Source: Gigaspora margarita (lineage: Eukaryota > Glomeromycota > Glomeromycetes > Diversisporales > Gigasporaceae). Taken from it: a DNA stretch of 64,000 bases. This document shows, one piece after another, positions 12,590 through 25,269 of the stretch. Location: assembly GCA_009809945.1 (NCBI GenBank), contig WTPW01000845.1, positions 180,871 to 244,870 of the forward strand, read 5' to 3'. The notes beneath the pieces were generated by a model. The model had not been told where the DNA came from. It was given only the letters and a program-made list of their open reading frames with translations, and searched no databases. Both the position numbers and the translations under genes were made by a program. Every line of letters begins with the position of its first letter. Position 1 is the first letter of the stretch.

Positions 12590-13210
12590 TTAATTAATTC
12601 TGAAGAGTATCTAGTTTTCTTGCAATTTAGGTCAAAAATAAGATACCTATTATGTATATTAATAGGCCTACTAGTATATCAATTTTAAATCTAAATGTTC
12701 CTGATTTGTCTCTGATTTCAAACAGAAATTTGGCAGAAATAAGAGACTTTTCAGAAATATTTAGAATCAAAAACAATATAACAGTAGGCCTATTAATATA
12801 TACAAAAGGTATTTTAATTAATTTCAAAGAGTATCTAGTTTTCTTGCAATTTAGGTCAAAAATAAAATACTTTTCATATATGTTGCTATGTATCAATTTT
12901 AAATCTAAATGTGCCCAATTAGCCTTTGATTTTAAACAGAAATTTGGTAGAAATAAGAGACTTTTTGGAAATATTTAGGATCAAAATCAATATACTGGTA
13001 GGACTATAAATATATATGATAAGTATCTTAATTAATTCTGAAGTGTATCCAGTTTTCTTGCAATTTAAGTCAAAATAAAATGACTATCATATATGTTAAT
13101 ATACCTACTGATATATCGATTTTGATTCTAAATAGTTCCAAAAAGTCTCTTATTTCTGCCAAATTTTTGTTTGAAATTAGAGGCTAATTAGGAACATTTG
13201 GAATATTTCT
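12590..13210. repeat. Three diverged tandem copies of a 205-225 bp unit
   Basis: Each unit starts near GAAGAGTATCTAGTTTTCTT (about 12601, 12827 and 13039). Each continues through a CAAAAATAAxATAC segment and a region with AAATTTGG(C/T)AGAAATAAGAG. The third copy is truncated and partly rearranged. Overlapping reading frames here on both strands are by-products of the repeat. Confidence 0.7.
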
Positions 13211-13406
13211 ACTAGTAATTTTCTATATGGGGATCATATTGCTATAGAAGACCTATTGGGAACCTGATTGCTGTCCAATATGGTTTTATTCAACTTGTGC
13301 TAATCTTAAATTAAAATCTGTATATATTAATAGTACATGTCTAATAATAATTGTGACAGATTAGAATAAATACAGGTTAAAATAAAAATGAATTAAAATA
13401 AAAATA

Positions 13407-14948
13407 CAGTCAGATCTCATTATAGTCATGCTCATATAGTCACAACCTTATTATAATCACAGAATTTTTTTTACTAACCTAATTTATATTGTATTAGTCT
13501 TAATATAGTCACAATCACTTTATAGTCACTATCACTTTTTTTTAAAACCAAAATAATAAAACCATATTAAATTTACCTTGATAAAGTTACAAAATAATAT
13601 AATATAAGTATTCAAAAATAAAATTACTACTTAAAATAAGCTACCCCTCTTTTGGTTAAAAAACTTAAAAACATCTTTGAAACAAAAATAAGCTACCTTA
13701 CAATAATAGTCATTATATAGTAAAGTCAAAATTCAACTATGTAAATCGATTATTATTACTTAGGTAAACTTATTTGAAAGATCAAAATACATATATAATA
13801 AAATTTTTAGAAAGATTGGAGAACATTTGGGCTGCTATCAATAGAAATCAGACAGATCTACATTTGAAAAAAATCAATACCTTAACTTTCATAGCTCAAA
13901 TATCGATGAATTTTAAAGCTATTTTGATAGTTTAATATTCAAATGAAAGCTTATGATTTAAGCTTTCTTTCAAATATTAAATCATCAAGATAACATTAAA
14001 ATTCATCAATATATGAGCTGTGAAAGTTAAGGTATTGATTTTTTTTTAGATGTAGATTTGCCTGATTTCTATTAACGGTAGCCCATTTTATTATTTAACT
14101 GTTAATTTTTACATTTGATGAAAAAATTAAAAGTTGCTAAAAAATATATTCAATGAATGTAAAAATTAAAAGTTAAATAATAAAAGTTCTCCAATTTGTA
14201 TGAAAATTTTAAAAAATATGCATTTTGATCTTCTGAACATATTTACTTAGGTGCTTATTATTGATTTAAATACTAAAATTTGAACTTTACTATATAGTGA
14301 CTACTTGCAATCACTAAAAAACCTTTTGAGTAACTTTTTGCCAAAAAAAGGTAGCTTATTTTCAGATACATATCTGTTATGGCATCTAATTATAATAAAA
14401 CAATAAAATTTAAAATATTTAAAAAACACATTTTTTTTAAAAAAATTTATTAATAAAATAGAAATCTAATCAATCTCAAACATTGCTATATAAAAAACTC
14501 TGTTTATAAGTAATTTGATTACTGCTCATTAAGTAAAGTTATTCTACATAATAATTTATGTATATAATTTTTTGAATAATTTCTATTAATTTAATTTTAC
14601 ATCTATGATATTTGAAAAAATTTAAAAATTTTTTGATTTTTTATTTGTATAACATAAAATATAAAATCATATTAGCAAAAACTAATTAAAAAATTATAAA
14701 AATTTCAAAATATAAGTAAATTGATATGTAGAGCAACTTTACTTAGTGCGCAGTAAACGATTTATTTATAAAAAATCAAAATTTTATATATAGCAATAAT
14801 TGTGATCAATTAAAATTATTTGATATAGTCATAATTATTTTTATTTACTATTAATATAATTATATCAAGGTTTTTTAATATAGTCATACCTTTTTATAGT
14901 CACCTAAATTCTGTTTCCCAAACCAGTGACTATAATGAGGTCTGACTG
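13407..14948. mobile_element. 1,542-bp non-autonomous Tc1/mariner-like element
   Basis: Termini are CAGTCAGATCTCATTATAGT at the left and the inverse of CAGTCAGACCTCATTATAGT at the right, flanked by TA (13405-13406, 14949-14950). Sub-terminal repeats of the form TATAGTCAC occur many times. CAGTCAGACCTC-type ends with TA duplication are typical of mariner/pogo relatives. No transposase frame remains. A second copy of the left end starts at 63,290. Confidence 0.8.
13633..14370. repeat. Internal palindrome within the 13,407-14,948 element
   Basis: AAAATAAGCTACC near 13634 is inverted as GGTAGCTTATTTT near 14351. The arms can be followed inward to a centre near 13950, where AAGCTT lies between AT-rich arms. 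A related palindrome occurs at 36,700-37,220, so this is probably a separate foldback element nested in the larger one. Confidence 0.65.
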
Positions 14949-15195
14949 TATATTAAATGCCAAATTTTCAATTTCTTAGTAAACTTTAAATTGATATAAC
15001 TTCTTAAATTTAAAATATAAATAAAAATCTTTTCTAGCCAAATTGTAGCTTAGGCTTAACAGGCCCAGGACATGCCCCTTTCATTGTTATCTATAATTAA
15101 AATTTTTAAAAAAATATATGAATTTACTATATAACTTTGAGCTAAGATTCTTTTAAATGTTACTTATTAACTTTAAATTAAATTTTTCAGGTATA

Positions 15196-15981
15196 TAGAA
15201 CAAGGGAAGAAGAAAAAATTGAGCTTAAAAATTGAATTAAAATTTTGTCAATTTTGCACAAAACGAAAATGTAACTTGGCCAAAATCAAATATTTTCCGA
15301 TTTTAAGATGATGGGTACATGTAAAATCATGCTCTGAACAACTTTACTTAGTCGAAGAAAGTAGGTTACCTTGTAAGAAAAATGGGTTGTCTATGTGCCA
15401 AAGTTAAAATTTATCGTATTTCATAATACAACTTTTTTCCTTATTAGGTAACCTACTTTGGGCTCTTAAGCAAAGTTGTTCGGCATGTGATTTTACATCA
15501 CATTTGAAAATTGAATCGCGTTTTTCGGCCTTTTACTAAGTGAAAAATGGGTTTAAAGTTGGGAAAAAAAAAACTTTTTTAAAAAAAATTTTTTTTTTTT
15601 AGAAAAAATTTTTTTTCCAACTTTAAACCCATTTTTTACTTAGTAAAAGGCTGAAAAACGCGATTCAATTTCAAATGTGATGTAAAATTACATGCCGAAC
15701 AACTTTGCTTAAGAGCCCAAAGTAGGTTACCTAATAAGAAAAAAAGTTGTATTATGAAATACGATAAATTTTAAGTTAGCACATTGACAACCCATTTTTC
15801 TTACAAGGTAACCTACTTTCTTCGACTAAGTAAAGTTGTTCAGAGCATGATTTTACATATACTCATCATCTTAAAATCGGAAAATATTTGATTTTGGCCA
15901 AGTTACATTTTCGTTTTGTGCAAAATTGACAAAATTTTAATTCAATTTTTAAGCTCAATTTTTTCTTATTCCCTTGTTCTA
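15196..15981. mobile_element. 786-bp palindromic MITE with TA duplication
   Basis: Ends TAGAACAAGGG...CCCTTGTTCTA, flanked by TA on both sides. The two arms match over almost the whole length and meet at an A/T-homopolymer centre near 15588. Landmarks present in both orientations are GGTAACCTACTTT, AACAACTTTAC and AATTGAATCGCGTTTTTC. It abuts the pogo element and shares one TA with it. Confidence 0.85.
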
Positions 15982-15983
15982 TA

Positions 15984-18816
15984 AGGTGATCATACCTAAT
16001 TCCGTGGATTTTTTTTTGTTACATATAAAAGTTCGTCAAAAGATTGTATTTATTTGTAAAATTTAATATAAAAAATAAACAATCAATTTATTGTTTAACT
16101 GCAAAATTTTTTTATACATTGTATACTAAAAAATTTTTTTAACAATAAAAGTTACAACCCGTATTATTTATAAGAATTTTAAAGCCATGGGCCTAATTCC
16201 GTGGATACATAATGAAGTTGATTTTTTATTTGATAAATCGATTAAAGTCCATTAATAAAACAGGTTCGTGGTATTAAGTTACACATATTCTTAAAATTTT
16301 TATAAAATTTGACCAATATTCTAAATATATCTAATCATTTGAATATCGGTCAAAAATTTTATAAAAAAAAATTTTTTTTTTATTAGAATTTAAATAGATA
16401 ATTTGACTAAAACGGTTTATTTACATTTCACAAAAATTTTAGATTACGAAAAATTCCTTATGATAAACAAATATTTAAATATATGATTGTTGATTTACTT
16501 TAAAAAAAAACCGGTTTATTATATAGAATTTAATGGTATTTAATAATGCGATTTTTTGATTTTTTAAAAAAATCGATTTTATTTATTTATTTTTATAGTT
16601 TGAAGAGCCATTTAAAAACATGGTATTAAAAGGTATTTAAAATATATTGTCCTTCAACAATATATTTATTTTTGCCATTATTTTTTACTCTGTTTTTTTT
16701 GCCTTATTAAGAATCTGCTGTTCTTTTCTTACTTTTGCATCTTCAATTTTTCTTCGTTTCAAGTTTTCTTTTTCTTCTAGTTCTTTAATAATCGATTCTG
16801 CAGTTACAAAAGTTCCAAATTTGAACGTCTTGGGTCGGGCTTGGGGTTTTTTCTCAACAGGTTGTTGTTGTGGTTGTGGATACTTCATAATCGAAGCCAA
16901 AGAAGTCNTCCCAGGATGCTCTAATNGTTGAATACGTTCNCGCAATTCTTCATTTTCATTTTCAAGCTGCGTAAGTCTATTAATTCTTGTATTGCGTTCA
17001 TGAGTTGGTTTTGGAGAAGAACTAACTGGTTGAAATGTTGCTAATGAAGGTGTTAAACGTTCGGGGTTAATTACATNAGGATTCAGGGGCCAAATGCCAG
17101 TTGCAGCGAATGCATGTCTAATCGCGTTTGGTGTATACGTTTCATGAAATGCTTCACCAAAAATTTGAGCAAATAAATATTTTGTAACTACTCCAAGATT
17201 ATTATTAATGCNATAACGATCTGACGCTTTATCGTATTCAGATTTAAGTTTTTTAAAAGGAATCTCANATGGCTGAAGTATATGAGTAGTATTTGATGGC
17301 AATACATAAAGAANAATATTGTTTTCTTGACAATATTTAATACTAGTTAGATCTATATGGCTAGTGGCTCCATCGAGCATAAGCAAGACAGGACGAGTAG
17401 GAAGAATCGAATTACTAAAGTGCTCTATATACATTCTAAAAATATCTTCGTGCATATATCCAGTTTCAGTAAATGCAGCGACGGTACCCGGTGGAACTGA
17501 TACGCCTGTTAATAAACCTTCAATTACTCTAACGCCTTTATAAATAAGTAATGGGGGAATATACATTCCAGCTGCTGAAATTGTAGGGCAAACAGATATA
17601 TGCTCTCTTGAGTTTCCAGCTGCAGTTTTGTGAACTTGACGAATGCCTTTTTGAGCTATTACTTTTGCTAACCGTGCAGAAATATTAAACCCGCTTTCAT
17701 CCATGTTCCAAATTCTGTCAGGTGTAAGACAGTTTTCATAAATAAGTTTTTCAAGTGTTGCAAAATGATTTGAATAACAATCGGGTTGGCCTTAGCAGCT
17801 TGTGCTTTGGTAAGCTCTTGAGGTACACGAAAAGAAATTTGTGGATGATCGCGCATGAATCATTTCCACCATTTGTTACTAGGCCCATTTTTAGTTAAAT
17901 TTTTTTTATTTTTCGTAGCAAGCATTTGTACGACCATTGTATTAACAGCCTCTTTAGTCAGTCCAAGCCCTAGACTTTGCATATTTAGGCAATACCCTAC
18001 TAACTCATTTTCTTCTTCAGCTGTAAGTAATGTAGGAGAACCTGGGCGTTTTGGTGCACCTTTAGCTATAGCATCACGTAGTGTTTGTTCGGCAACCCCA
18101 TAGTTCAAAGCAACTTGANGAATACTTAAGGGTGGAGCTGAACTAGTTTTTTTTGTGTTTTGAGAAAATTTAAGGCCGCTTGGATAGAAGTTTGACGGGA
18201 GTTTGTATCCTTTTTTGTTAATTTTTTGCCGATATTACTTGATTCATATTATGTTCGTGCAGGTACAAGCAAAATAAATTGTGTTGTAAACACAACAAAA
18301 AACACAAAAAACAATAAAAACAAGAAAAAAATTTTTAAGAGATTTAAATTTGTACACGATCGCGTTGACTGGCTGATTCGAGTAAACTTTAATTTAATAT
18401 AAAATTCTATGGTAAATTAAAGAAATTTTTATAAAGGTTTTACAAAGAATCTCAAATAAAAAACACATGTTTTTCTGTCTTAATATCTTTTGCGAGTTCC
18501 ATTACTACTTAAAATAAAAAAAAATAAAAAGTTATAAAATTCTATTTTATTTTTTTTTATCAGTTTTGTCGAAATTTTAATGTGATAAAAGGTTAGGTTT
18601 TTAAATATTGCGAGACAATAATTTTGAAAATAAAGGTAAAATCGATTCGTGAGAAAAAAAATTTGTTCGTTAATAGTCTTACGAATATATATATATGGCG
18701 TGTAACAAACTTTAATATGTATGTTACAAATATTTAACTAACAATAAGGCTATAAAAGGTTAGAATGTGTTATCCATGGAATTAGGGATGATCCACAGAA
18801 TTAGGTATGATCACCT
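15984..18816 (-). mobile_element. Pogo/Tc1-mariner-type DNA transposon, 2.8 kb
   Basis: Terminal inverted repeats of 26 bp (AGGTGATCATACCTAATTCC...) match at 25 of 26 positions. TA flanks both ends (15982-15983 and 18817-18818). The motif CCTAATTCCGTGG recurs sub-terminally (about 16190 on the left, an inverted variant near 18775 on the right), as expected for transposase binding sites. The element carries one transposase gene on the minus strand, now broken. Confidence 0.85.
16685..18240 (-). pseudogene. Pogo-like transposase (HTH-psq/CENP-B type, DDE_1), broken
   Basis: The conceptual protein has a helix-turn-helix region (SIQAALNFL ... VALNYGVAEQTLRDAI) and a CENP-B-like segment (EEENELVGYCLNMQ). 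A DDE domain follows: NMDESGF (first Asp), LLMLDGATSH (second Asp) and LPSNTTHILQP followed by an ambiguous residue and EI (third acidic residue, Glu where pogo proteins usually have Asp). Breaks: CGA to TGA after NKWWK near 17857, and a one-base shift near 17785. Several N bases lie in the C-terminal part. 16685-17704 alone stays open for 339 aa, so it was lost recently. The start codon is unclear; a frame extends upstream of 18108 to about 18240. Confidence 0.8.
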
Positions 18817-19063
18817 TATACTCGAAAAATTTAATTTAAAGTTAATAAGTAACATTTAAAAGAATCTTAGCTCAAAGTTATATAGTAAATTCATATGTTT
18901 TTTTAAAAATTTTAATTATAGACAACATTTTGAACCCCTGTAAAGGGACATGTCCTGGGCCTGTTAAAGCTACAAATTGGCTGAAAAATTTTTTAAAAAT
19001 ATTTTTTATTTTTAAGTTATATCAAATTTTGTAAAATACATATAAAAAGGTGTTGGTTTATAG

Positions 19064-19243
19064 AGGACCCCGGACAATATATATAGAGGTTACATTAGGT
19101 TTAATATAAGATTTTTATAAAATTTATCCAAAATTTGAAAAAATCTGCAATTCTGATTGGTTAAACCTTATTTGGGCCAATCAGAATTGCAGAAAAGTGG
19201 ATAATGCATAAATATAACCTCAACTTGCATTGTTCGGGGTCCT
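19064..19243. mobile_element. 180-bp hAT-type MITE
   Basis: Ends AGGACCCCGGACAATA and, at the right, TTGTTCGGGGTCCT. A perfect 8-bp duplication GTTTATAG flanks it (19056-19063, 19244-19251). The centre is a hairpin with TTCTGATTGG and CCAATCAGAA. Relatives: 62,517-62,697 and a short hairpin at about 20222-20295. Confidence 0.85.
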
Positions 19244-19480
19244 GTTTATAGTGTCCTGCACTGTATAAAATATATAGTATACAAACTACTATAACCGACT
19301 CAAAAGATTTTTATACATATAATGTATATTATACACCTCTTTTTTAAAAAAAAATTTATGCAAATATGTATATATACGCTTTTCGCTTTATTTAGCCTAC
19401 GTGACGTTTTTTCATGTATTAACCTTACGATTATATCATACGATGCACAAATATAGAAATTATAACTGATTTTTCATGTA

Positions 19481-19812
19481 GATCGGACCCTAGAAATTGA
19501 TTTAATTCCGGTCAAATTTGCAGATCATTTGGCCTAACGGAGATGAGTTTTAAACTCATCTCCATTTAGTGATCCAAATATAACCAAAAAATGCAATAAA
19601 TTTTGTTTGGAAAATTTTTTAAAAAATTAACTAGTCGATTAATCGAAAATAGCTTGAATATGACTTGGAACTCTAACTAAAATCTCTGATTATAATGTTT
19701 GGCAGTTCTTTATTAAAAAACAATTCATCGATTAATTGGCTAATCGATTCGATTTGGATCCAAATGATCAGCAAATTTGACCGGAATTAAATCAATTTTT
19801 AGGGGTCTGATC
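19481..19812. mobile_element. 332-bp MITE with about 50-bp terminal repeats
   Basis: The ends begin GATCGGACCC and GATCAGACCCC, then share AAATTGATTTAATTCCGGTC and AAATTTGC in inverted orientation. The GGTCAAATTTG/ATCATTTGG segment recurs as isolated fragments elsewhere in the window (about 1876, 31055, 33110). No target duplication was resolved. Confidence 0.7.
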
Positions 19813-20472
19813 CACATAAATTGAAAAAATCAGCCCATATGAGTAAGTCACAAGATTCGATCTTCAAAGTATAATAATAAGTATTTGAATCAAACTTGCG
19901 CATATAGACATACGTACGTACAAAAAGATTTTTATATGTTGCATGTACACATATACAAATATAGAAATCCAAAGTCACGACCAATCAGTTGTACACGGGC
20001 ACTTAACTCCATACTCTCCGTATTTTGCGGTATACCAGTAATAAACAAATCAATTAAACTATAGGATATAGAACCAAGAGTAAACTGGTAAAAAACGAGA
20101 TATAAATTGCAATGCTCAATAGTATTTTTTTAAGCTTACACCAAATCATCGATGCACACACAAATACAAAAATCATGAGAGTCAATCATCTGATTAGATA
20201 CCGAGAATCGCACACTCCCACATGGAAAACCCCGAATACTACTTTTCACATGTAACCTTTTTTTAGTATTGTTCGGGGTCTTCCACAAAGTAACATGGAA
20301 CATTCACCTAATCGGATGCTCAGAATTGCACACTCCACACGAATTTAGAAATCTTAAGTCACGAGAATTGATATCCAATCAATGCTCAGATTTTGTGGTC
20401 TCCATTTAACTCTTCAGTAAACCATAATCGTCGTACTTCGTACTACATTCCTGGTAAACTTAGAATTTCATT
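19813..20472. other. Upstream region of the kinase gene, with a small hairpin element
   Basis: Mostly unique AT-rich sequence. 20222-20295 is a short inverted repeat (ACCCCGAATACTA against TAGTATTGTTCGGGGT), probably a deleted relative of the AGGACCCCG MITEs. No upstream exon of the kinase gene was recognised, and no clear TATA box can be assigned in sequence this AT-rich. Confidence 0.4.
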
Positions 20473-23400
20473 ATGGCTGATGAATTTAGTCACATAAGAA
20501 GAAAACGATATGGAAAATGCGCAAATTGCGACCGATACAACACATCTTTTGCTTGGTGTCAAGCATGCGATCCTCAGAAAATAACACAAGGATGGACAAG
20601 TGGAAATAAGGATATCGATGATTGCATTAAAGAATTTCAACTTAACGCTAAAAGATATTACGATGTGATCGAATGGATTCCTTTTAATAGATTAGATAAT
20701 GTTCAAATAAATTGTGCTGGATTTTCAGCAATCTGGCTAGATGGAAAACGATGTGTGGATGGGGACGGTCAGAAAAATGAATATACACAGTCACGCATGC
20801 CATCATATAAAGTGGAGCTAAAAACATTAACTAAATCACAAATTTTACTAGAGATGTTAAGAGAAGTAAGATTTTAAATCATTATTATACTGTATAATTA
20901 TTTTAATTAATATTTATATATCTATAAATATTCAATAAGTTTATAGACGACGTACAGTTAAATAATAAAAACTTTAAAGTATATGGACTAACCCAAAACA
21001 CAGCAACAAATGAATATATGACAGTATTCGATGAATTTGGTTCTACAAGATATAAATTTAAAGGAAAATGTGCGAATTGCAACCGATATAATACTTCTGA
21101 AGCTTGGTGTCGAACATGTGACCCTCAAAAGACAATACAAGGATGGACGAGCGGAAATAAGAATGTTGATGATTGCGTTAAGGAATTTCAACTTAAAGCT
21201 ACAAATTACGAAAATGTAATTGAATGGATTCCTTTTAATAGATTAGGTAACATTCAAAAGGTTGGGGAAGGATATTCAGCAAACTGGCTAGATGGTATAC
21301 GAATAATTTCACGTGTACATGATGACAAAGGAAATTTGCAGGAATGCACACGATCACGTATACCATCATGTATAGTGGAACTTAAAATATTACATGGTTC
21401 TCAAAACTCATTGAACTTTTTAAAAGAAGTAAGTTTTTTATTTATTGAATAGTTTTTATTTCATTTAAGAATATATTCATGTTCCATTTATTATATAAGT
21501 TTAAAGATCTCGTGCAATATGAGAGTAGTACACTTAAAGTATATGGACTAACTCAACATACTACAAAAAATGAGTACATGCTAGTATTTGAAGAATTCGG
21601 TTTTGAAAGACATTGGAATAATGGGAAATGTGCAATCTGCAACCGTTATAACACATCAAAAGCTTGGTGTCGAACGTGTGACCCTCAGAAAACGACACAA
21701 CAATGGATAAGCGGAGTTAGGGATATCGATGATTATATTAGAGAATTTCAACTTAAAGCTACGAAATTTGAGAATGTAATCGAATGGATTCCTTTTAATA
21801 GATTAGATAATGTTCAAAAGATTGGTGATAAATTTTCAGCAACATGGTTAGATGGAAAGCGATGTGTGGGTGGAGATGGGCTGCAAAAGGAGCATACACA
21901 ATCACGTACATCATCATATAAAGTGGAGCTCAAAACATTGACTAGTTCGCAGAATTTATTAAATATTTTAATTGAAGTAAGATATCATATGAGTTTATTG
22001 TATGCAGATTATTTATTAGTAAAGTTATATACTTACTTTATTATACATATTTTAAATAATTTATAGTTTAAAAATTATTTGCAATTTGAAAGTGAAAACG
22101 TCCTTGGATTAACTCAAAACACAAATGAATATATGTTGGTATTTGATGAGTTTGGTTCCAAAAGAAATCGAGTATATGGAAAATGTGCAAATTGTAATCG
22201 ATATAACACATCACCAGCTTGGTGTCAAGCATGTGATCCTCAGAAAACTACGCAAGGATGGGCGAGTGGAAATAAATACGTCGATAAATGCATCAAAGAA
22301 TTTCAACTTAAAGCTACAAATTGTAAATATGTGATCGAGTGGATTCCTTTTAATAGATTAGATAATATTCAAAAAAGGTTTGATGGATTTTCAGCAACCT
22401 GGTTAGATGGAAAACGATGTATTGATGGGGATGGACAGAAAAATGAATACACACAGTCACGTACACCATCACAAAAAGTGGATCTTAAAATATTGGCTAA
22501 TTCACAAAATCTATTAAATATTTTAAAAGAAGTAAGAGTATTTTATTATATGTTGATTATTTAATCAGTAAAGCTATATACTTAATTTCTATTATATGTA
22601 CATTATGTATTTGAAAGTTTAAAAATTACTTGCAATTAGATAGTGGAAGTAGAAGTGTGTATGGATTAACTCAAAACGCAACTACACATGAATATATGTT
22701 GGTTTTTGATGAATTTGGTTCTAAACGAGGTCGAAGATATGGAAAATGTGCAAATTGCAATAGATATAACACATCACCAGCTTGGTGTCAAACATGCGAC
22801 CCTCAGAAGACAATACAGGGATTGAAAAGTGGAAATAAAGATATTGATAATTGCATTAAAAAATTACAACTTAAAGCTACAGAATATGAAGATGTGGTCG
22901 AGTGGATTCCTTTTAATAAATTGGATAGAATTCAAATGATTGGCGATAGATGTTTAGCGACATGGTTAGATGGAATACGATATGTAACTAGCGACGAAGC
23001 TGATGAATATACGCAGTCACGTATACCTACATATAAAGTTGAGCTTAAAACATTAATTAGTTCACCAAATATATTAGATATGTTAAATGAAGTAAGATTA
23101 AACATTTAAAATATTGTACTTACTTATATAGATTTCTTTTAATTCACACTTATATATTCAATAGTTTACAGATTATGTAATGTTAAAGAATAGCGAACTT
23201 AAGGTATATGGACTAACTCAAAATATTGCAACAAATGAGTATATGCTAGTATTTGATGAATTTGGTTTTAAAAGAAATAAGTTTTATGGAAAGTGTGCAA
23301 ATTGCAACCAATATAACACGTCAGAAGTTTGGTGTCAAACATGTGATCCTCAGAAAACTACGCAAGGATGGACGAGTGGAAATAAGGATGTCGATGATTG

Positions 23401-25269
23401 TATTAAAGAATTTCAACTTAAAACCACGAACTATAAAGATGTAATCGAGTGGATTCCTTTTAATAAATTAGAGAATATTCAAAAGCTTGATAATGGATTT
23501 TTAGCAACATGGTTAGATGGTGAACGATATGTAGGAGACGTATATAATATACGGTCACGTACATCAACATGTAAAGTGATGCTTAAAATATTACATAATT
23601 CACAAAATTTATCAAACTTTTTAGATAGTGTAAGTTAAAATTTGGTTTTATTTTGCTTTATTAATATTATACAATATACTAATAATTTGTTTTTATAGTT
23701 TAAAGATTTCATGCAATCAAAGGATAGTATTAAAGTATATGGACTAACTCATTGCACAGTAAAAAATGAGTATATGTTGTTATTTGATGAGTTTGCTTCT
23801 AAAAGATACTTTGGTAATGGAAGATGTGCAAATTGCAAACGATATAACACATCGCCAGCTTGGTGTCAGACGTGTGATCCTCAGAAAACAACAAACGGAT
23901 TGACAAGTGGAAATAAGGATGTCGATGATTGCATTAAGGAATTTCAACTTAAAGCTACAAATTACAAAGACGTAATTGAATGGATTCCTTTCAACAGATT
24001 AGATAATGTTCAAAAAATTGGGGGTATATTATTAGCAGCCTGGTTAGATGGAATGCGATACGCAAGTTATAATAAAGAAGCTGAATATGGTTATAGGTAT
24101 ACACAGTCACGTATACCATCATATGAAGTGAGGCTTCAAACATTGACTAGATCACAAAATTTATTAAATATTTTAAATGAAGTAAGATATTTTATTATGT
24201 ATAGATTATTTAATTAGTAAAGTTACATACTAACTTCTATTGCATGATATTATATATTATATGAGTTTAAAAATCATTTGCAATTAGAAAATGAAAGTAT
24301 CTTGGGATTAACTCAAAACGCCACAACCAATGAATATATGTTAGTATTTAACGAATTTGGTTCCAAAAGAAATGAAAAGAATGGAAAATGTGCAAATTGC
24401 AACCGATATAACACATCGTCAGCTTGGTGTCAGACATGTGACCCTCAGAAAACCGCACTAGGATGGACAAGTGGAAATAAGAATATCGACGAATATATTA
24501 AAGAACTACAACTTATTGCTACAAACTATGAAGATGTAATCGAATGGATTCCTTTTAATAGATTAAATAATATTCAAAAAGTTGGTGAAGAGTTCTTAGC
24601 AGTCTGGTTAGATGGTGTACGATTAATACAATATATTAAAGAGCCCACGCAATCACGCATTCCATCGAGTGGGGTAAGACTTAAAATATTGCATGAATCT
24701 AAAAATTTATTAGAGATTCTAAGCCAAGTAAGTTAAATTTGTTTCATTGTTCATTAGACCAACTTTTTTTCTAAGAATTTATTCCGTTAATTTATAAGTT
24801 TAAAGAGCTCATACAATCAAAGGATGATAATCCTAAAGTCTATGGACTAACTCAAGACACTTCAACAGACGAGTACATATTAGTTTTTGATTTTAAAAGG
24901 TATAATGGTTGTGGAAAATGTGCAAATTGCAACCGATATAACACATATTACGCTTGGTGTCAATCATGTGATCCTCAGAAAACTACAGAAGGATGGACAA
25001 GTGGTAATAAGGATGTCGATAATTGTATTAAAGAATTTCAACTTAAAGCTAGAAGTTATGAAGATGTAATCGAATGGATACCTTTTAATAGATTAAATAA
25101 TGTTCAAAAGATTGGTGAAGGAGGATTTGGCTCAGTGTTTTCAGCAACATGGTTAGATGGTAAAAAGGCAGTTTCATATGTATCTGGAGAAAATATACAA
25201 TCACGTACACCATCATGTATAGTTGCAATTAAAACATTACCCGGTTCACAAGGGAATTTTTTAAAAGAA
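20473..25269 (+). repeat. Nine-copy tandem array of kinase N-lobe exons
   Basis: Unit-to-unit spacing is 467-567 bp, exon plus intron. Units 1-8 lack about five residues of the glycine loop: IGDKFSATW-type instead of IGEGGFGSVFSATW. The VAIK lysine position is kept in most (VELK, VDLK, VMLK, VRLK) but is Gln in unit 7 (VRLQTL). The zinc-knuckle cysteines are kept in all nine. The junction inside each exon fuses a kinase hinge strand (EYMLVF) to the N-terminal segment of the next unit (DEFGSKR), as expected if unequal exchange joined these two points once and the fused unit then multiplied. Confidence 0.85.

Larger units (their letters stand above)
14985..19031. mobile_element. Outer palindromic element split by two later insertions
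   Basis: The left arm (14985-15193) and right arm (18819-19031) are inverted copies of each other. Shared landmarks are AACAGGCCCAGGACATG, CTATATAACTTTGAGC and AAATTTTTC next to the TA centre. Everything between them consists of a palindromic MITE (15196-15981) and a pogo-like transposon (15984-18816). Joining the arms would give a palindrome of about 420 bp centred on TA. Confidence 0.75.

Noticed and set aside
12627..12978. Overlapping frames on both strands (89 and 108 aa)
   Set aside because: They arise from the 205-225 bp tandem repeat; similar text appears on both strands and lacks coding character.
12601..13060. CRISPR-like array
   Set aside because: Spacing and repeat length (over 200 bp, diverged) do not fit, and the genome is eukaryotic.
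16647..16931. Plus-strand frame with a hydrophobic start
   Set aside because: It is antisense to the open DDE transposase region.
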